64,000 nt of DNA, from contig OZ024787.1 of the NCBI GenBank assembly GCA_964017065.1, positions 6,631,301-6,695,300 of the forward strand, read 5' to 3'. Positions 47,501-62,500 of the stretch are shown here, one piece after another. The stretch comes from Haliclona indistincta (Eukaryota > Porifera > Demospongiae > Haplosclerida > Chalinidae). The notes below the pieces were generated by a model. The model worked only from the letters and a program-made list of their open reading frames with translations, did not search any database and had not been told where the DNA came from. Position 1 is the stretch's first letter; each line of letters opens with the position of its first letter. The position numbers and the translations under genes were made by a program.

Positions 47501-50500
47501 TCTTGAAGATCAGAGATGCTCTGAAACTGACGGGGGATTTTGGATTAGTGGAACGAGTGGCTTCACAAGTGAGACACACATTAATACATTTATTCAAAAT
47601 GTTCATTTGTGTTTATTTAAAGGCTTCTAGTTCAATGAAGGACCAGACACTTAAAGCTATTGATGAGAGTGTGGTCACCGCTGCAAAGTTTCTAGAAGAT
47701 TATGCTAATGATCCAAACAAGAGAGAATGTCTGAAAGCATATGCTGATTCACGAAGTATAGTGATGTGGATCCGTAAAGAAACCAAAGGTCAGTACACTC
47801 ATACATGTACTTGCTTATACTTGACCTATTTTAGTTTTATCATTTTACTCACTCATTTTTCAGATGTGAATGATCTGCAAAACTTTGTCAACATCTCTCT
47901 GGCTACAGCAGCTGGTGGTGAGGATGCCTACACTAGAGACAGGTTGTCTAATTTGAGGACTGTCGGTAGTGGATTTGGAGCCCTCATTTATCGTCTACCA
48001 CAAAATGCAGGATACAAGACACTGGTTGACCAGTGCAAGTCATTGTGGGATACATTGCGATCAGCTCCTAACCTTCCTCGCATGATGGTATGATAGTATG
48101 TGTTAAAATATTATATTCAGGCTGAGTTGGGATATTGAGCCCTTATTAGGGAGGCACAGTAGTGACTCCCTATGTAGGGATGAACGAGAAAACAAGATGG
48201 CGGCTACATACAATGTATTAGTGTTCAAACGCTGATAGTTCACCTTGTGATTAATTTTATACGTCAAAAGACACTTAGATCTGCTCTCTGGCGTTGCCCC
48301 ATCTTACAGTAGTAAGGAGATTGCTCAAAATTGTCAGAAAAGTGACGAACCTGGAAACGGTGAAAATCGAGTTTCGTCATCTTCGTCTTCTTCTTTCTTC
48401 TTCTTCTTCTTTCTTCAGCGCGCCTAGCGCCTTTACACGAGCAGTGCCGAGACCAAAACACCCAGAACAGTCTTCTGGCAGGTGCCTTTGAACTTAGTTT
48501 TTAGCGAAACGTCGATATAAATCTGACAAGTTCAGGATCATGAACAGTTGTCAGCTAATAAGTGTTAGACGCCATATTGTGATTACGCAATACACACGTG
48601 ACCAACCATAGGGTTCCCACTGAAAAATTAGACAGTCACAGATTCAGCGGGCTTGCGTCTCGGTGTGTAGAGTGGTTTGACTCGAACATGGAACGGACAA
48701 ACAGAGAAGCGCCAAGTCCTTCCTTTTTGCAAGAAAAAATAAAAACACTTGAAATAACTTGGCGGCGCTAGCCAATCGTAAGTAAATACTTTTTGTTCAA
48801 ACTACATTCAGCACTAAAGCTTAGTTTTGTTGGTAAGGATGCACATGATCACTCTGTCAAGATTACCAAGATCTCCGACGTCGCTGGGATCTTTTTGCGT
48901 TGTTTCCAGGCCATACATTGAAAGAAGGCGGGCTCTGAGACGATGACGAAAATAGACTTAGGACTCCAGCGCTTTTGTACATTGTGCTGTAGCAACCCTC
49001 ATGCAGATTTGACTTAGTTAGGTATCAATGCATCTGCACAGCAAGTTTCATGAAGTTCATACATTTCCTTTCATCTGGCTCAAAATATTTCTGTTTTATT
49101 TTTGGTTTTCTGAGCCAGATGGAAGGAAATGTATGAATTTCATGAAACTTGCTGTGCAGATGCATTGATACCTAACTAAGTCAAATCTGCATGAGGGTTG
49201 CTACAGTACAAAAGCGCTGGAGTCCTAAGTCTATTTTCGTCATCGTCTCAGAGCCCCGCCTTCTTTCAATGTATGGCCTGGAAACAATGCAAAAAGATCG
49301 CTGCGACATCGGAGATCTTTGTAATCTTGACAGCGTGTTCATGTGTATCCTTACCACAAAACTAAGCTTTTGTGCTGAATGTAGTTTGAACAAAAAGTAT
49401 TTACTTACGATTGGCTAGTGCCGCCAAGTTATTTCAAGTGTTTTTATTTTTTCCTGCAAAAAGACTTGGCGCTTCTCTGTTTGTCCGTTCCATGTTCGGG
49501 TCAAACCACTCTACACACCGAGACGCAAGCCCACTGAATCTGTGACTGTCTAATTTTTTCAGTGGGAACCCTACCAACCACACGAATTCTAGAAGTAGAG
49601 TATCATCGTATGGAGAGCGCATATTGACGTCTGGAGTCTTCGAAGTACAACTCACAGAGTAAGCTCATGTAGTATCACCGTTCTGCAGCTCGCCAGATAG
49701 TATCACAGCCGTACAGAATTTTGTAAACTAGAGTGGACGGGGCTCGAATGCTTTGCAGAATGCATGAGCTAGTTTCAGTACTATAAATGTTGAGCTACAA
49801 GTTAAAAAGGTCACAAAAAATTATCAACAACAGCTAATGGTGTAAACACAGGAATACATGATCTTGCCGAATTCGAACTGCACCAAAAAGTTTGAAACTC
49901 ATGCAAAAAGGACACAAACAAGAAAATAAAAAGATTTCTAACGAGGGATGTAGGGATAAAGAAATCTGCTACTGGTCCACAATGTAAACCAACAAGGAAC
50001 TAGCATGGAATGGTAACACGATTGACTTGCTAACAGACCATAGATCCCTACATCAGTGGCTGTACATAAGATCAATATTTGTCACAATCAAGTTGAATTG
50101 ACTGTCAGTGTGGATTATAACGGCCGGTCATCGGACATTTGCCGAGCAACTGTTGCTAATGACCGAATGTTATTACAGTGTCCGGACATATTGTCTGATC
50201 AATAAAGAGCCTTGCCCTCATACTATTGTAATAGTGTTCATGAATGCGATTACATGCAGACTACTTACAAAGTGTGACCATAGTTACAAGTGTTTACAGA
50301 CTCTGACTCAGACTAGACCCAGTTAGTCATAACTCAATACCAGCAGCTTTAAAATTTTGTCCTATCACTGCCAGTTAATGTCTGATCAACTGTCTTATTG
50401 GTCTGACATTTGTCAGACCACATTGAAAAATTATAATCTTCACTGAATTCAATTCAATGCACTTCGGTGTCAGTCAACGGCGACTAGCTGAATTAGATAT

Positions 50501-53500
50501 AGTCTGCCACAGCAGCCACTGATGTCGGGATCTATGGTCTGTTAGCAAGTCAATCGTGTTACCATTCCATGCTAGTTCCTTGTTGGTTTACATTGTGGAC
50601 CAGTAGCAGATTTCTTTATCCCTACATCCTTTTGATTTCGTTAGAAATCTTTTTATTTTCTTGTAATTATGTGCATGTATGCATTTCCAATGGATTACCG
50701 AAGGGTTAGTAATAATTTTCACACTTGACTAAGTTGTTACTATACATTTTCAGGTATAAGTGCTTGTACTATAGTTGCTCCGTGGTTTAAAACGCACTAA
50801 AGTGCCATGTGATTACGTCATGAGGACTATATTTTCCGTTGATGTTTTATATGGTCCCTCGGTGCAAAGGTCACGGACTGATGGCAAAAAAACGAAGTTT
50901 AGTTCACCAAAGAGTATTCAACAAAGATCCTACGAGCTAAAGAAACTTTCTCCTGGCTTAGCAAACCTAGAACACCGTAGTGTAACGAGTCTCCGCGGCG
51001 ACACATAGCATCACTCGCCCCGTGATAGCACGATCGAAGCGCTAGACACACGCAAAACTTCTATAAGTAGCTCCTTTCCTGTTTTCCACACTGCTTCGCT
51101 TTACTTACGGTCGCTGTCTCTACACTACTCAGCAGATCCTACCATGACCCCTATCTCAGCTATCTCATGGCCATGCGGTTTTACTGACGTCATTTAGCAA
51201 CGGTGCGGCCACCGGAAGCAAAGGAATATAAATTAGCTATATCACCCGTATACTCGGGAATTATCCGTTTACAGTCACTTGCACTCGGGCGCACACGCTG
51301 AGTGATCACAGTGACGACAAGCAACAACAATGATAAAGGAAGTGAGAGGCATGGCTTTAATAGCAAATTCTATTTCATGATAGATTTGCTAGATATAGCG
51401 ATTGTAGCTAATTAGTAGCTTTTCATCACACATGCTTGACTCAAAATTAGATCCAGTGTCTGTCACATTATGCTATGCCATTATCGTCAATACCTTCACC
51501 TGTATATTATGTCACACACATGCAGAGAGACTGTGCAAAGGCGATAGACTGGTATCAATCAGTGAAGGAAACTCAAGGATCAGTGGAGGTGACCTCTTAT
51601 GGTCAAATGAACAACATCAACCGATATGGTAGCTACACCATTGGATCAGGTAGAAAGAACATCCACACCAGTCGATCACAAGTGATCATACTGACACTGA
51701 ATAGATTAGAGAAGAGGCTACCCAAGGACAACTACTCACTGGATGACCTTTCTGACCTGGAGAGCAAGTTGGTACTGATCACTGGACGAGAGTCTAGTGA
51801 ATTCAAAGATGTAGAAGTATTTCTCCAGGTGGGGTGTTTTATTATCTGTTCATGTCTTGCTTACCAAGGTATCTACACAAATCTATTAGGGAGGCACGGT
51901 AGTGACTCCCTATGTAGGGATGAACGAGAAAACAAGATGGCGGCTACATACAATGTATTAGCGTTCAAACGCTGATATTTCGCCTTGTGGTGAATTTTAA
52001 ACGTCCAAAAACACTTAGATCTGCTCTCTAGCGTTGCCCCATCTTAGAGTAGCAAGGAGATCGCTCGGAATTGTTACTAAAGTGACGAACCTGGAAACGG
52101 TGAAAATCGAGTTTCGTCATCTTCGTCTTCTTCTTTCTTCTTCTTCTTCTTTCTTCAGCGCGCCTAGCGCCTTTATGCGAGCAGTGCCGAGACCAAAACA
52201 CCCACGAACAGTCGTGAAATTCTCCTGGCAGGTGCCTTTCGAACTTCGTTTTTAGCGAAACGGCGATATACATTCCGCGACTTCTCGATCGTGATCCATT
52301 GTCAGCTAAGTGTTAGACGCCATTATTGTGATTGCGCAATACGCACGTGACCAAGCAGTTGTTGGCGCACGTGACCAAGCACTAGCCTGAGTATCGCCGC
52401 GCCGTATCAATCACAGAGAACACATAATTTATTTGTCTGTAGTCTTCGAAGAACGGTAAGCTCGTGTAGGATCACTATTCTGCGCTTGCCAGATTATTAT
52501 AACCTGTCCTCCCTTTCTACAAACAAGTGTGGGCGGGGCTCGTGTGCACTGCGTGCGCGTGTATGCGTAGGCGAGCTGATATGACAATCAATTTTTAGCT
52601 GTAATAATTATAAAGAAAAGGCATCAACAACAGTACAAGTAAACTAATGGTGGAAACAAAGACGGCTCAGTACATGCATAATATTGAAGTGCACTTCACT
52701 GAAAAAGACAAAAGGACACAAACAAGAAAATTAAAAAGATTTCTATCGAAATCAAAAGGATGTAGTGATGAAGAAATCTACTACTGGTCCACAATGTAAA
52801 CCAACAAGGAACAGCCATGGAATGGTAACACGATTGACTTGCTAACAGACCATAGATCCCTACATCAGTGGCTGTACATAAGATCGATATTTTTGTCACA
52901 AGCTGAATTCAATTCAATGCACGTCATGTGTCAGTCAACGGCAACTAGCTGAACTAGCTATAGTCAGCTACAGCAGCCACTGATGTAGGGATCTATGGTC
53001 TGTTAGCAAGTCAATCGTGTTACCATTCCATGGCTGTTCCTTGTTGGTTTACATTGTGGACCAGTAGTAGATTTCTTCATCACTACATCCTTTTGATTTC
53101 GATAGAAATCTTTTTAATTTTCTTTAATATACTTTAAGAAAGCAATTATAGATCCCAAACCGTGACTGGAACCCCCAACTGTGAACACCCCTCGGATGCC
53201 CACTGTAATACACTGCATGTGATCCCAAATTAACACATTACTAGGAGTTACGAATACGCATGAATGCCTCGCGCTGAGTTTATTAAGTAGTTATAATTGC
53301 TGTATAATTGAGCTAAATTTTGGGGGTGGGCTCGACAGCAGACGGCCGGCAGGTACAGATACAGGCTTAAAGCGAGCTAGCTTCCTGTTTTCGGCCTCGT
53401 GGACTCGTGTCAGACGACCTAAGAGTCAATGCCGGTTCCGTGTTTTGTTAGTAGTACTGCTGATGGCGTGCCTTGCTTCTTTTGTGGCGTTAGCCTCAGG

Positions 53501-56500
53501 CCGCTGCTCTCTGTTTTCTCTTCCCCGAGCTGAGCTAGCCACGTGGCTCTGTCAGGAGTAGACTCTGGGGTCTAATCCGCCATGGTCTCAGCCCACCGTT
53601 AAGTTCTTATCTCATACTGACCCAACCGGGTCCATCGATCCCGTGACCCCGCAGTATAAGACGTAGTATGAGCCCTCGCCGTAACCCTGATTAGCATTCC
53701 TAAGCGTGACATCTAATATTACATACATACATACATATTAACATTACTGAGAAAACGCACGACGCTCCAGTCCCCCGCACACCGTCGCGATTATTTGCCT
53801 CGCGCTAAGGCGCTTGTCAATTATGTTTAACAACCCCTGCAATCAGGTCACCTCTCTAATCAGAACACTATTTGCGGGTCTCAAGTGTGTCCGGATTATA
53901 TAGGGGTTCCACTGTAATATAGTACGTGGCAAAAAAAAATTTGCGCTATCCCATGCATGTATGATGTGCGGAGCAAAAACACATGAGACTACATGAGACT
54001 GGCAGTGCAGAGAAACTAAGTGTTGGCTCTCATACTCTGATAGAGGCATTCCGCTCCCTGCATAGCTCAGTTGTGCATGGAGAAAACACTTAAGGTGACG
54101 GTTACCCGTTTGAGCTAATTAATATTCACAGAGTATTAACGGCTGTAGCAGCAAAAGGAAGCATGCTTTAACATTGTGCAGATCATCATTCGATGCACCA
54201 AAGTCAGTTGTTCTCCAAAAGTAAAATAAGCAAGCAGCAGATTGAAAGTAGCATCTAGTAGTGTTCCAGGACCTCCTCGAGGACCCTGAACCTGTTTACT
54301 CAGCTACTGATAAACATAGCGCGACTTACAGGCAAACAGGTCTAAACTCACCGTGATTTTGTGTCGTCCTCGCAGACATTCACGCATAACTCGTGCTATG
54401 TTTATCAGTAGCCGAGTAAACAGGTTCAGGGTCCTCGAGGAGGTCCTGGAGCACTACTAGATACTACTGTCACTAACTGCCATCGAGGCGTTTGAGAGAA
54501 TTTTGGCGCAAGAAAATGCGTTTTAGTCTCATTCGTTTTGCCCGCTACCAGACGGCGCGTTCGATCTGCTGCTTGCTTATTTTACTTTTGGAGAACAGCT
54601 GACTTTGGCGCATCGAAGGATGGTCTGCACAACGATATGGCATGCTTCCTTTTGCTGCTACAGCCGTTTATATATTTTGTGAATATTAATTAGCTCAAAC
54701 GGGTAACCATCACCTTAAGTAATTTGTACAACAACTTGCAAGATGATGCATGTTTTGTGCATAGATTGCATAAGTTTCTTTGCCATGTACTGTAGATCTG
54801 AATTCAGTACTGGATTTAAAGGCTTGTCCACACTGGACCTAAACCAGTCTTACCTGAGTTGAACTTTGTTAGCGTGCGTCCGCACTCAAACCGGATTGAT
54901 GCGAGTCAGGTCCTGGCCAGCAGTCCAAGGTCATGTTTACATCGATGGCACGAGCGCTTCTTGGCAGTGTATAGCACTAGAATGCTCAAAGAACGTCTTC
55001 AGTGCACGTGGCGATGCAAAAACTAACACATAATTATGTATGTGGGTTGGCTAACTTGTGTTGAACCAAAACCAGATCGAGTGTGAACGTGGTCTCTCTG
55101 AGTAAAGTCTTTCTTTCAGTCTTATTTATTGATCATTATGATTTGTGTTCATATCATATTATTTCCTGTCCTTGTTCTAAGTGTATTATCTCATCAACAG
55201 TCCTAACTTCACTTATGTCGAATATTGTTTCTTGTTATTTGCGAAGCTGGCCTTCAGCATTTTCACACTGCTATTTAGCTCATTGCTTTCATTTTCCTGT
55301 TTTGCTGTGAAGTCAGAAATAATAATAAATAGTAAAGTTGAATCCTGGTTATTTGGTTGTGCAGACAGTGAACTTTGTTTGCCATTAACAATAGTAGCAA
55401 AATTTAAGTTCAACCACATAGCATTTTCAATTGCAGAACCTAGAAGCATGATCGATTTAGACATTATTAATTTTGTGTGAAATGCACGGGACAATCAAAC
55501 TGGTCATGCAAGTTCATCTGCTATCTGTGCAAGAGTCTATGATGGATACAGTACTGCTCGCAAACAATACTGTGACCGGCAGTACGTAACTGTAATCAGG
55601 AGCTTAGGAACATACAACTGTGAAACAGCAGAAAATAATGGGCTGCTATTGCACATAAGATTTATACAGCCCTAGTACAGCATACTTGCATGCGTGGCCT
55701 CATGCCTAATAAGGAAGTTTTTTGAATGCGCCAAGTGGCAGATATATTTTGTGCTATTATCACTACTCTATTCAAAGTTGTACGCTCCTTGGAATGATAA
55801 GCTCCTGCTGTAATAATATGCGAGCATCGAAAACACAGTGTTCTAAATGTGTTATCACAAAGCTCTTCCCTTTTTCAGAGCTTGGCATGTGTAAGGAGAA
55901 TAGCAGATGCTCTGATGGCACTGCAGCAGTATGGCTGTGGAGACTACATTGGATGGGAGATGAAATTTCCTTGTGCTCTAACAAATGTTGTAGAAGAACT
56001 TCAGAAAGTGGCAAGTAGGATGGAAGTCGACTTGGACAAGTGGAAGAAAGAGATTCAGGAGAAGAGAGACGAGTTCTATGAGCTCAACTATTATACCACA
56101 CAGCAGCTGCTGCTACTCAGAGAGGAGCTGGGGAGACTGAAGGAGCCTGGAGAAGATCAGGTAAAGCCACATGCAATGGCTCTCTTGCAGAGCATCTCCA
56201 GAGAGGTGTCTGCTGATGTCGTGAAGAGTTATGTACAACAAGTGGCTACCATCTTAGAACAGCAAAGAGCATCATCTAGTACCACGGGGAAAGCAATGAA
56301 AAAGAAAGTGCAGGAGCCGGTGAGCTCTTCCTCTCAGCCATCTGGCCAGGAAGTAGCATCAGCACCAGTGCCGTCTCCATCAGCAGCTGAGGCATCGTCT
56401 GCTCTCATGGCTGACCTGCTTAAGAGTGAAGGTGCCAAAACATCTGCTCCATTAGCACAGACCCAGGAACATGAGCTCACTGATGACAGGAAAACAATTC

Positions 56501-59500
56501 TAGTTAAGAGACTGCTTGACTTAGATTATCCTCTTGACAAATGTCTGGATGCAGCTGAAAGGTTCCCTGAGGACAGCCATGCCTATGAGTATTTACAACC
56601 AACTGGAGAACAAGGTGACATCTTTGGAGAGGAAGAGGTGATGGAATGGTCAACAGTTGAAGCCTCTAGACCAACAGCGGATTGTGAAGAACCAGCTGTG
56701 CAGGTTGAGAGGTAAGACAATTGACTTACTATTACCCCATTATTATTATTCTTTTTGTTTTACCCCACTATTATGCCATTGTTTAGTATTTTGACAATGC
56801 GATTTGATCTTTTAAATATTAGCTTAAAATTGGAAATTGTCAAGTGTCAGACTAAAGCTTATCTCACTCTATTGGAGCTAGGAATGGTGCTGGATCTAGT
56901 GAGAAATGATTATCCAAGTGAGTATAAATTCACTCACTACTTACTTAATAGTATTTGTACATAGGCCCCGTTCTTAGTAAACGACCATTTTCTGACAAGG
57001 TGCTGAAGATTGGAGAACCAAATCTGATAGTGACTATGCCAGGTAAAATAATTATACATTAATTATTGTGTATGGCTCGTTGAATTCTGGAAATAATTTT
57101 AATGGGTAAAACATGTTGATGTAATTAAAAAATACCTGTTTTAAACATTTTTGTTATTGTGCGGCAGACATTGTGCTGAAGTTCAAAGTGCAATGTACTG
57201 GCTAATACTTTCATTATCTCTACTCACAGACAATGTGATCAAGACCACACTAGCCCTGTACATGGAGGGTGATGATCAGTCCCTACCCATGCCAACCTAT
57301 GAGGAGGTGTTAGTGTGTAGTGAGAGGACCACAGATGAGGAGGTCACTCTGCTCTGGAAGAGGGCCATCAATGATCCCTTCAACTTCAGACTTTTCTGCC
57401 TCGTACACGCTGAGCGTCTCTCTTATCAGGTGTGTGACAGAGCATTGTGGTCTCTCAGTCAGCTATCACAAGGACAAAAAGGTTAGCAGCAACGTTTCAA
57501 TGTGTTGTCACACACGCATACGCATGCACACACACTTATGTGTATGTATAGGCCATCTGTTTCACATAATTTATTATGATCTCTCTTTTAGACTACAGGA
57601 TTGTAATCATTTGTAGTAGTGAGGAAGAAGGGAAATCACATGTTATCTCAAAGCTACAGCTTTTCACACGACAATTCTCAGCACTACAACCCAATACCAG
57701 CTTTGCTAACTATCTGCTAAGACATTTCAAAAGATGGCCCGAAGCACTATTACAGTATCAGAAGGGAACAGTCGTGGCCTCTAGTGTAGATCCCGACAAG
57801 TAAGCTATGCATGCCAAAAATGTTCATTTTGCTCATTACTCATCTAGGTCATATGTGAGAGTAGTTACCTCCCAGAGAGCAGGAATGGGCAAGTCACTGT
57901 ACATCAAGCGACGTAGAGAAGCTCTCAAGGCAGCGACCATTCATGGTCCACATGAAGTGATAGTAGCAATACATGGACCAGTAGTGACAGCTGATACTGT
58001 ATTGGGAGCTCTCAAGGAACACATTGGGATGTCTCGTCCCATCATATTCCATCTTGACATTGCTCCTAATGTGAGTACATGTACATGGTACCTGTGCTCA
58101 CTAACAACCACTTCTCTCTAGGTGTTATGGCAGGTGGACTCTATCTTGTTCTGTTTGTTGGTGCTGCAAGGACTATGTGATAGTCAGGGTAATGTGTGGA
58201 GGTGTCATCCTGCTCACCTGTACATGATTGAGTCCACCATACCTAAGGTGACTAGTCAAGTATCATGTTTTACTTAGCGTATAACATTTAGATGATCATG
58301 TGATCTCCCCACATTACATGTTTTAGTACTTGTCAATTTTCCTGTGTAGCACAGGTTGGCTGTTTTCCTGTTGCTCAAGCTTTCATCAGCTCCAAGCTGA
58401 GGATGTATACAGTTGATATATACTACATGTACATGTTTGACTAGTTAAACACTGATACAATGTGTTGCCTACAATACTTGACAGAATACAATCAACTGTA
58501 TAGATTCTTGCTATTTAATTGATCTGCTGATTCAATATGGAAGCTCATCTGTGGCAACAAACTTGTGCTGGCAGTTGTTTCTAGCATTTTAAATCTGTTT
58601 CAAGCCATATCTTGGTGCAAAACCTGAAATTTTGATTAGATCTTGTTTGAGATACAGAGCATTGCCTGTAGCACTGCCAGAATTTGATCTGAAATGTCAC
58701 ATGCGAGTTACTGATCACATGCATGTTACATATAACTTGATTCTAAATGTTTCTATTTTTACTCACTCACTCACTCACTCACTCACTCACTCAGGGTGGT
58801 GAGGGCAAGGCTGCTAGTCGTACTACTGCACTCTTCAAGCTACTACCATCAGTTGAGTGTGTGTCACCACGATATTTAAATGCAGTGCAGCAGCCACAAG
58901 GTAAAGTGATGGTTCACGATCACTATCACAATCTTTATCAATACTTGTAGCTAACTGTGTTCCAATGGATGAAGCTGAATTCCGTAGCCACACCTACCAG
59001 CGTGTGTATCAGTACCTGCGTAAACACATTGCACGGATCAGTCTGGATCGGTTCAGTTATCGATCTGGATCAGTTGAAGGAAATACAACAGATTTTCTCC
59101 AGATTATGTTAAGGTATGAATTACTGCAGAAAGTGCTAAAACTATTAAGCTCTCATTCTTTTAGTGAGTGTGGAGTGAAGGATCCCTCATGGGTGGAGCT
59201 GAACCATTTCCTCAAGTTCCTTGACATTCAGTTGAGCTCTTGTGAGAAGTCGATATTCTGCAATGAGGATCTTGTTGGTGATGTGATGTCAGGATTGAAG
59301 ACTTTTGTTGTTAAGTTTATGATCAGAATGTCAAAGGTTGGTATAGTTAAGGTGACGGGTAACAGTTGTGCCCACGCAAATGCCACCGCCCTCAATGCCC
59401 ACGCAAATCATAGACTCTAACCGCGAACTGCCCCACATGCGTGGGCAATTCGCGGTTTGAGTCTATGGTAGTGATCTGGGAAGCAGTTGTAAAACGAAGT

Positions 59501-62500
59501 GCCAAATTTTAGCCAGAATGTAAGCAAGTAATCGCTTTAACTAGGTTAATGCAGTTGTACAATCGTAGGCGGAGGGCAGCAGACTATAAACTTGGCTGAG
59601 AGTTTGTTTGTTTGTAAGTTATGGGTCGAAATGTCGTGAACAGGCTGTAAAATGGCGAGCGTTTCAAGATTATTTTGCGTTTTACTCAGAGCCAGTCGCC
59701 CAGACGTCCAAGTTAATAGTCTACTGCCCTCCGGAGGATGCTAACCCATCAGTAGACGATGGAATCTGTAGCGACACTGTTACAGCGCGCGCGAAAAGTG
59801 GCACCTCGTTTTTCAGTTTACTATCTCTCCAATTGTGCCTGCTGTCGCCGAGTTGCGTAGTACCCAGCGTTGAATATAGCTCAAGAGAGAAAGAACAGTG
59901 TTTAGCGTCTTCATTGATGGCCTTCACAGCGCTCTAGCGTGTTCATATTTTGCACAGTGCATAAAAACATTTTTGTGAATATTAATTAGGCGAACTGTTA
60001 CCCGTCACCTTAAACATTATGGTGACCCAAGCTCGACTTTTGTTGCAGTTTTAAATTTCAACATGTTATTCAAACTGCAATGTTGATTCACTGCACTGTA
60101 GAATGCAATCTGTCATGCTGATTGCATTCTATTCATGGTGGCTCATAACATGCAGCCACCATGAATCTCTGTAAAATCTATAAGTTAGGTTTAAGTAATA
60201 AAGCTGTTTTGGCAATGATGTACGTGGCATGCATTGCCATAGAATATAGGACGCTTTATTTGTGGTGGCCATGATTTACCACTTCATGTTAGTTTCTTGA
60301 AACTTCTACACTGTACTTGTGTTTCTATCACACAGGACTTTGCCACATCTTCACTGAAAGGTGAGGTAGCTACTGAGAATGAGGAGGACATAGAGATGGG
60401 AACACTTGAAGAGTACACCATCGCAGAGAGGAAGGAATGGGAGAAGAAGTAAGAAGGAAAAATCTTTAATAAGTTTTGAAATATTTTTTTGTAGCTATCA
60501 TCCTTATCTGTTCTTTAATCGTGATGGTTTTAGTATGACATTTGTTGGGTTCAATGCTAACAAAGATGGTGATCTTATTGATCCAGTCAAGAATGCTCGT
60601 ATTGAAGGTCTAGAGAGAGTAGTCAGTGCTCAGTTACAAGCTGGACTCAGACATAACCAGGTCAACTTGAGTGAGAACTATCAGCTGTGGAACAAGATGA
60701 CTATGATGCAGAAGATGAGTCTAGTGTTGGGTCTGGAGTATGTGACTGATCCAGACTCATCATATGTACTCACTGTGGACAATGTGATCAAGATACTGGC
60801 AATACAAATGAGATTCAGGTGATGTGTCTTTACATTCAATAGTGGCTGGCTTGTACATGAGTGGTAACCAGCAGTGGCGTAGCTACACCCAGGCCTGCCC
60901 GGGCAACTGAGCTGGACCTTGGCAAGCTCTGTATCCACTTCCTGCTTGTTTTCAGAGCAAAACGCCTGTTTAGGGCAGTTTGTCTCCCCTCAGCAACTGG
61001 TAAAATGTTTGCACACTTAAATGTCTTTACAAAACTGCGCGAAAAGCAGCTTAGCTTACGCGAGCCCACCGTTTGACGAGCGATATTAATTGACCACGCC
61101 TGCATGAATAATTAATTAGCTACTTGTGCCCTACCAACCATCCAATCCTGGCTATGCCACTGGTAACCAGTAACATTGGCAGTCTGCAGTTCATAATGTG
61201 CTAAAATCAATGTAGTTGTTGGCTGACTTTGCAACTATAAAGTTGCTTTATTCTAACCTGATAAATTACAACCCACTGCGTAACTTACCAAGCCTTTTTT
61301 AATGCCACTTCTCCTCTGCAGGTGTAATATACCAGTGGTTGTGATGGGTGAGACAGGATGTGGTAAAACTCGTCTCATTCGGTTCATGTGTGACATGATA
61401 GCACTTAGTGCTGGTGGAGGAATAGATAGTGTCAGAAACATGCTCATCATGAAGGTAGTGCCAGATTAGTGACTGCCATATCTCATGTACATCTGGTCCT
61501 TTCTCTACTGTAGGTTCATGGAGGAACAACAGAACAGGATGTGAGGAACAAGGTGCTGGAGGCAGAGGAGCTTGCTAAGATTAATAAAGACAAAGGGATT
61601 GACACGATCCTCTTCTTTGATGAGGCAAACACAACAGAAGCTATTGGACTGATCAAAGAGGTCATGTGTGACAGACGTGTATGTGGACGAGAGATCAGTC
61701 AAGATGTGAACTTCATAGCAGCCTGTAACCCATACAGAAAGTGAGTGACCACTTATAAAAGAAAATAAAAAGATTTCTAACAAAATCATAAGGATGTAGG
61801 GATGAATGAAATCTGCTGCTGGTCCACAAGGAACTACCATGGAATGGTGACACGATTGACTTGCTAGCTAACAGACCACAGATCCCTACATCAGTGGCTG
61901 CTGTGGCAGACTAACTAATTCAGCTAGTTGCCGTTGACTGACACTGAAGTGCATTAAATTGAATTAAACTTGACTGTGACAAAATAATTATTGATCTTAT
62001 GTACAGCCACTGATGTAGGGATCTATGGTCTGTTAGCTAGCAAGTCAATCGTGTCACCATTCCATGGTAGTTCCTTGTTGGTTTACATTGTGGACCAGCA
62101 GCAGATTTCATTCATCCCTACATCCTTATGATTTTGTTAGAAATCTTTTCATTTTCTTGTTTGTCCTTTTTTGAGTTTCAAATTTTGTTGCAGTTTGAAT
62201 TCGGCAAGATCATGTATTTCTCTGTTTACACTATAAGTTTGGTTTGCTGTTTTTTATGTGACCTTTTTAACTTGTAGCTCAAAATGTATTATTCCTAAAA
62301 TTAATACTGAAACTAGCTCATCCATTCTGCAAAGTATTCGAGCCCCGCCCACTTTAGTTTACGAAATTCTGTAGGCTGTGATACTATCTGGCGAGCAACA
62401 GAACGGTGATACTACACGAACTTAGTTGGTGAGTTGTTCTTCGAATACTCCAGACGCCAATGTGCGCTCTCCATACGGCGATACTCTACTTCTGGAATTC

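Noticed and set aside
53330..53740. SINE or LINE tail ending in (TACA)n
   Set aside because: No clear Pol III boxes or RT remnant; left as unclassified sequence.
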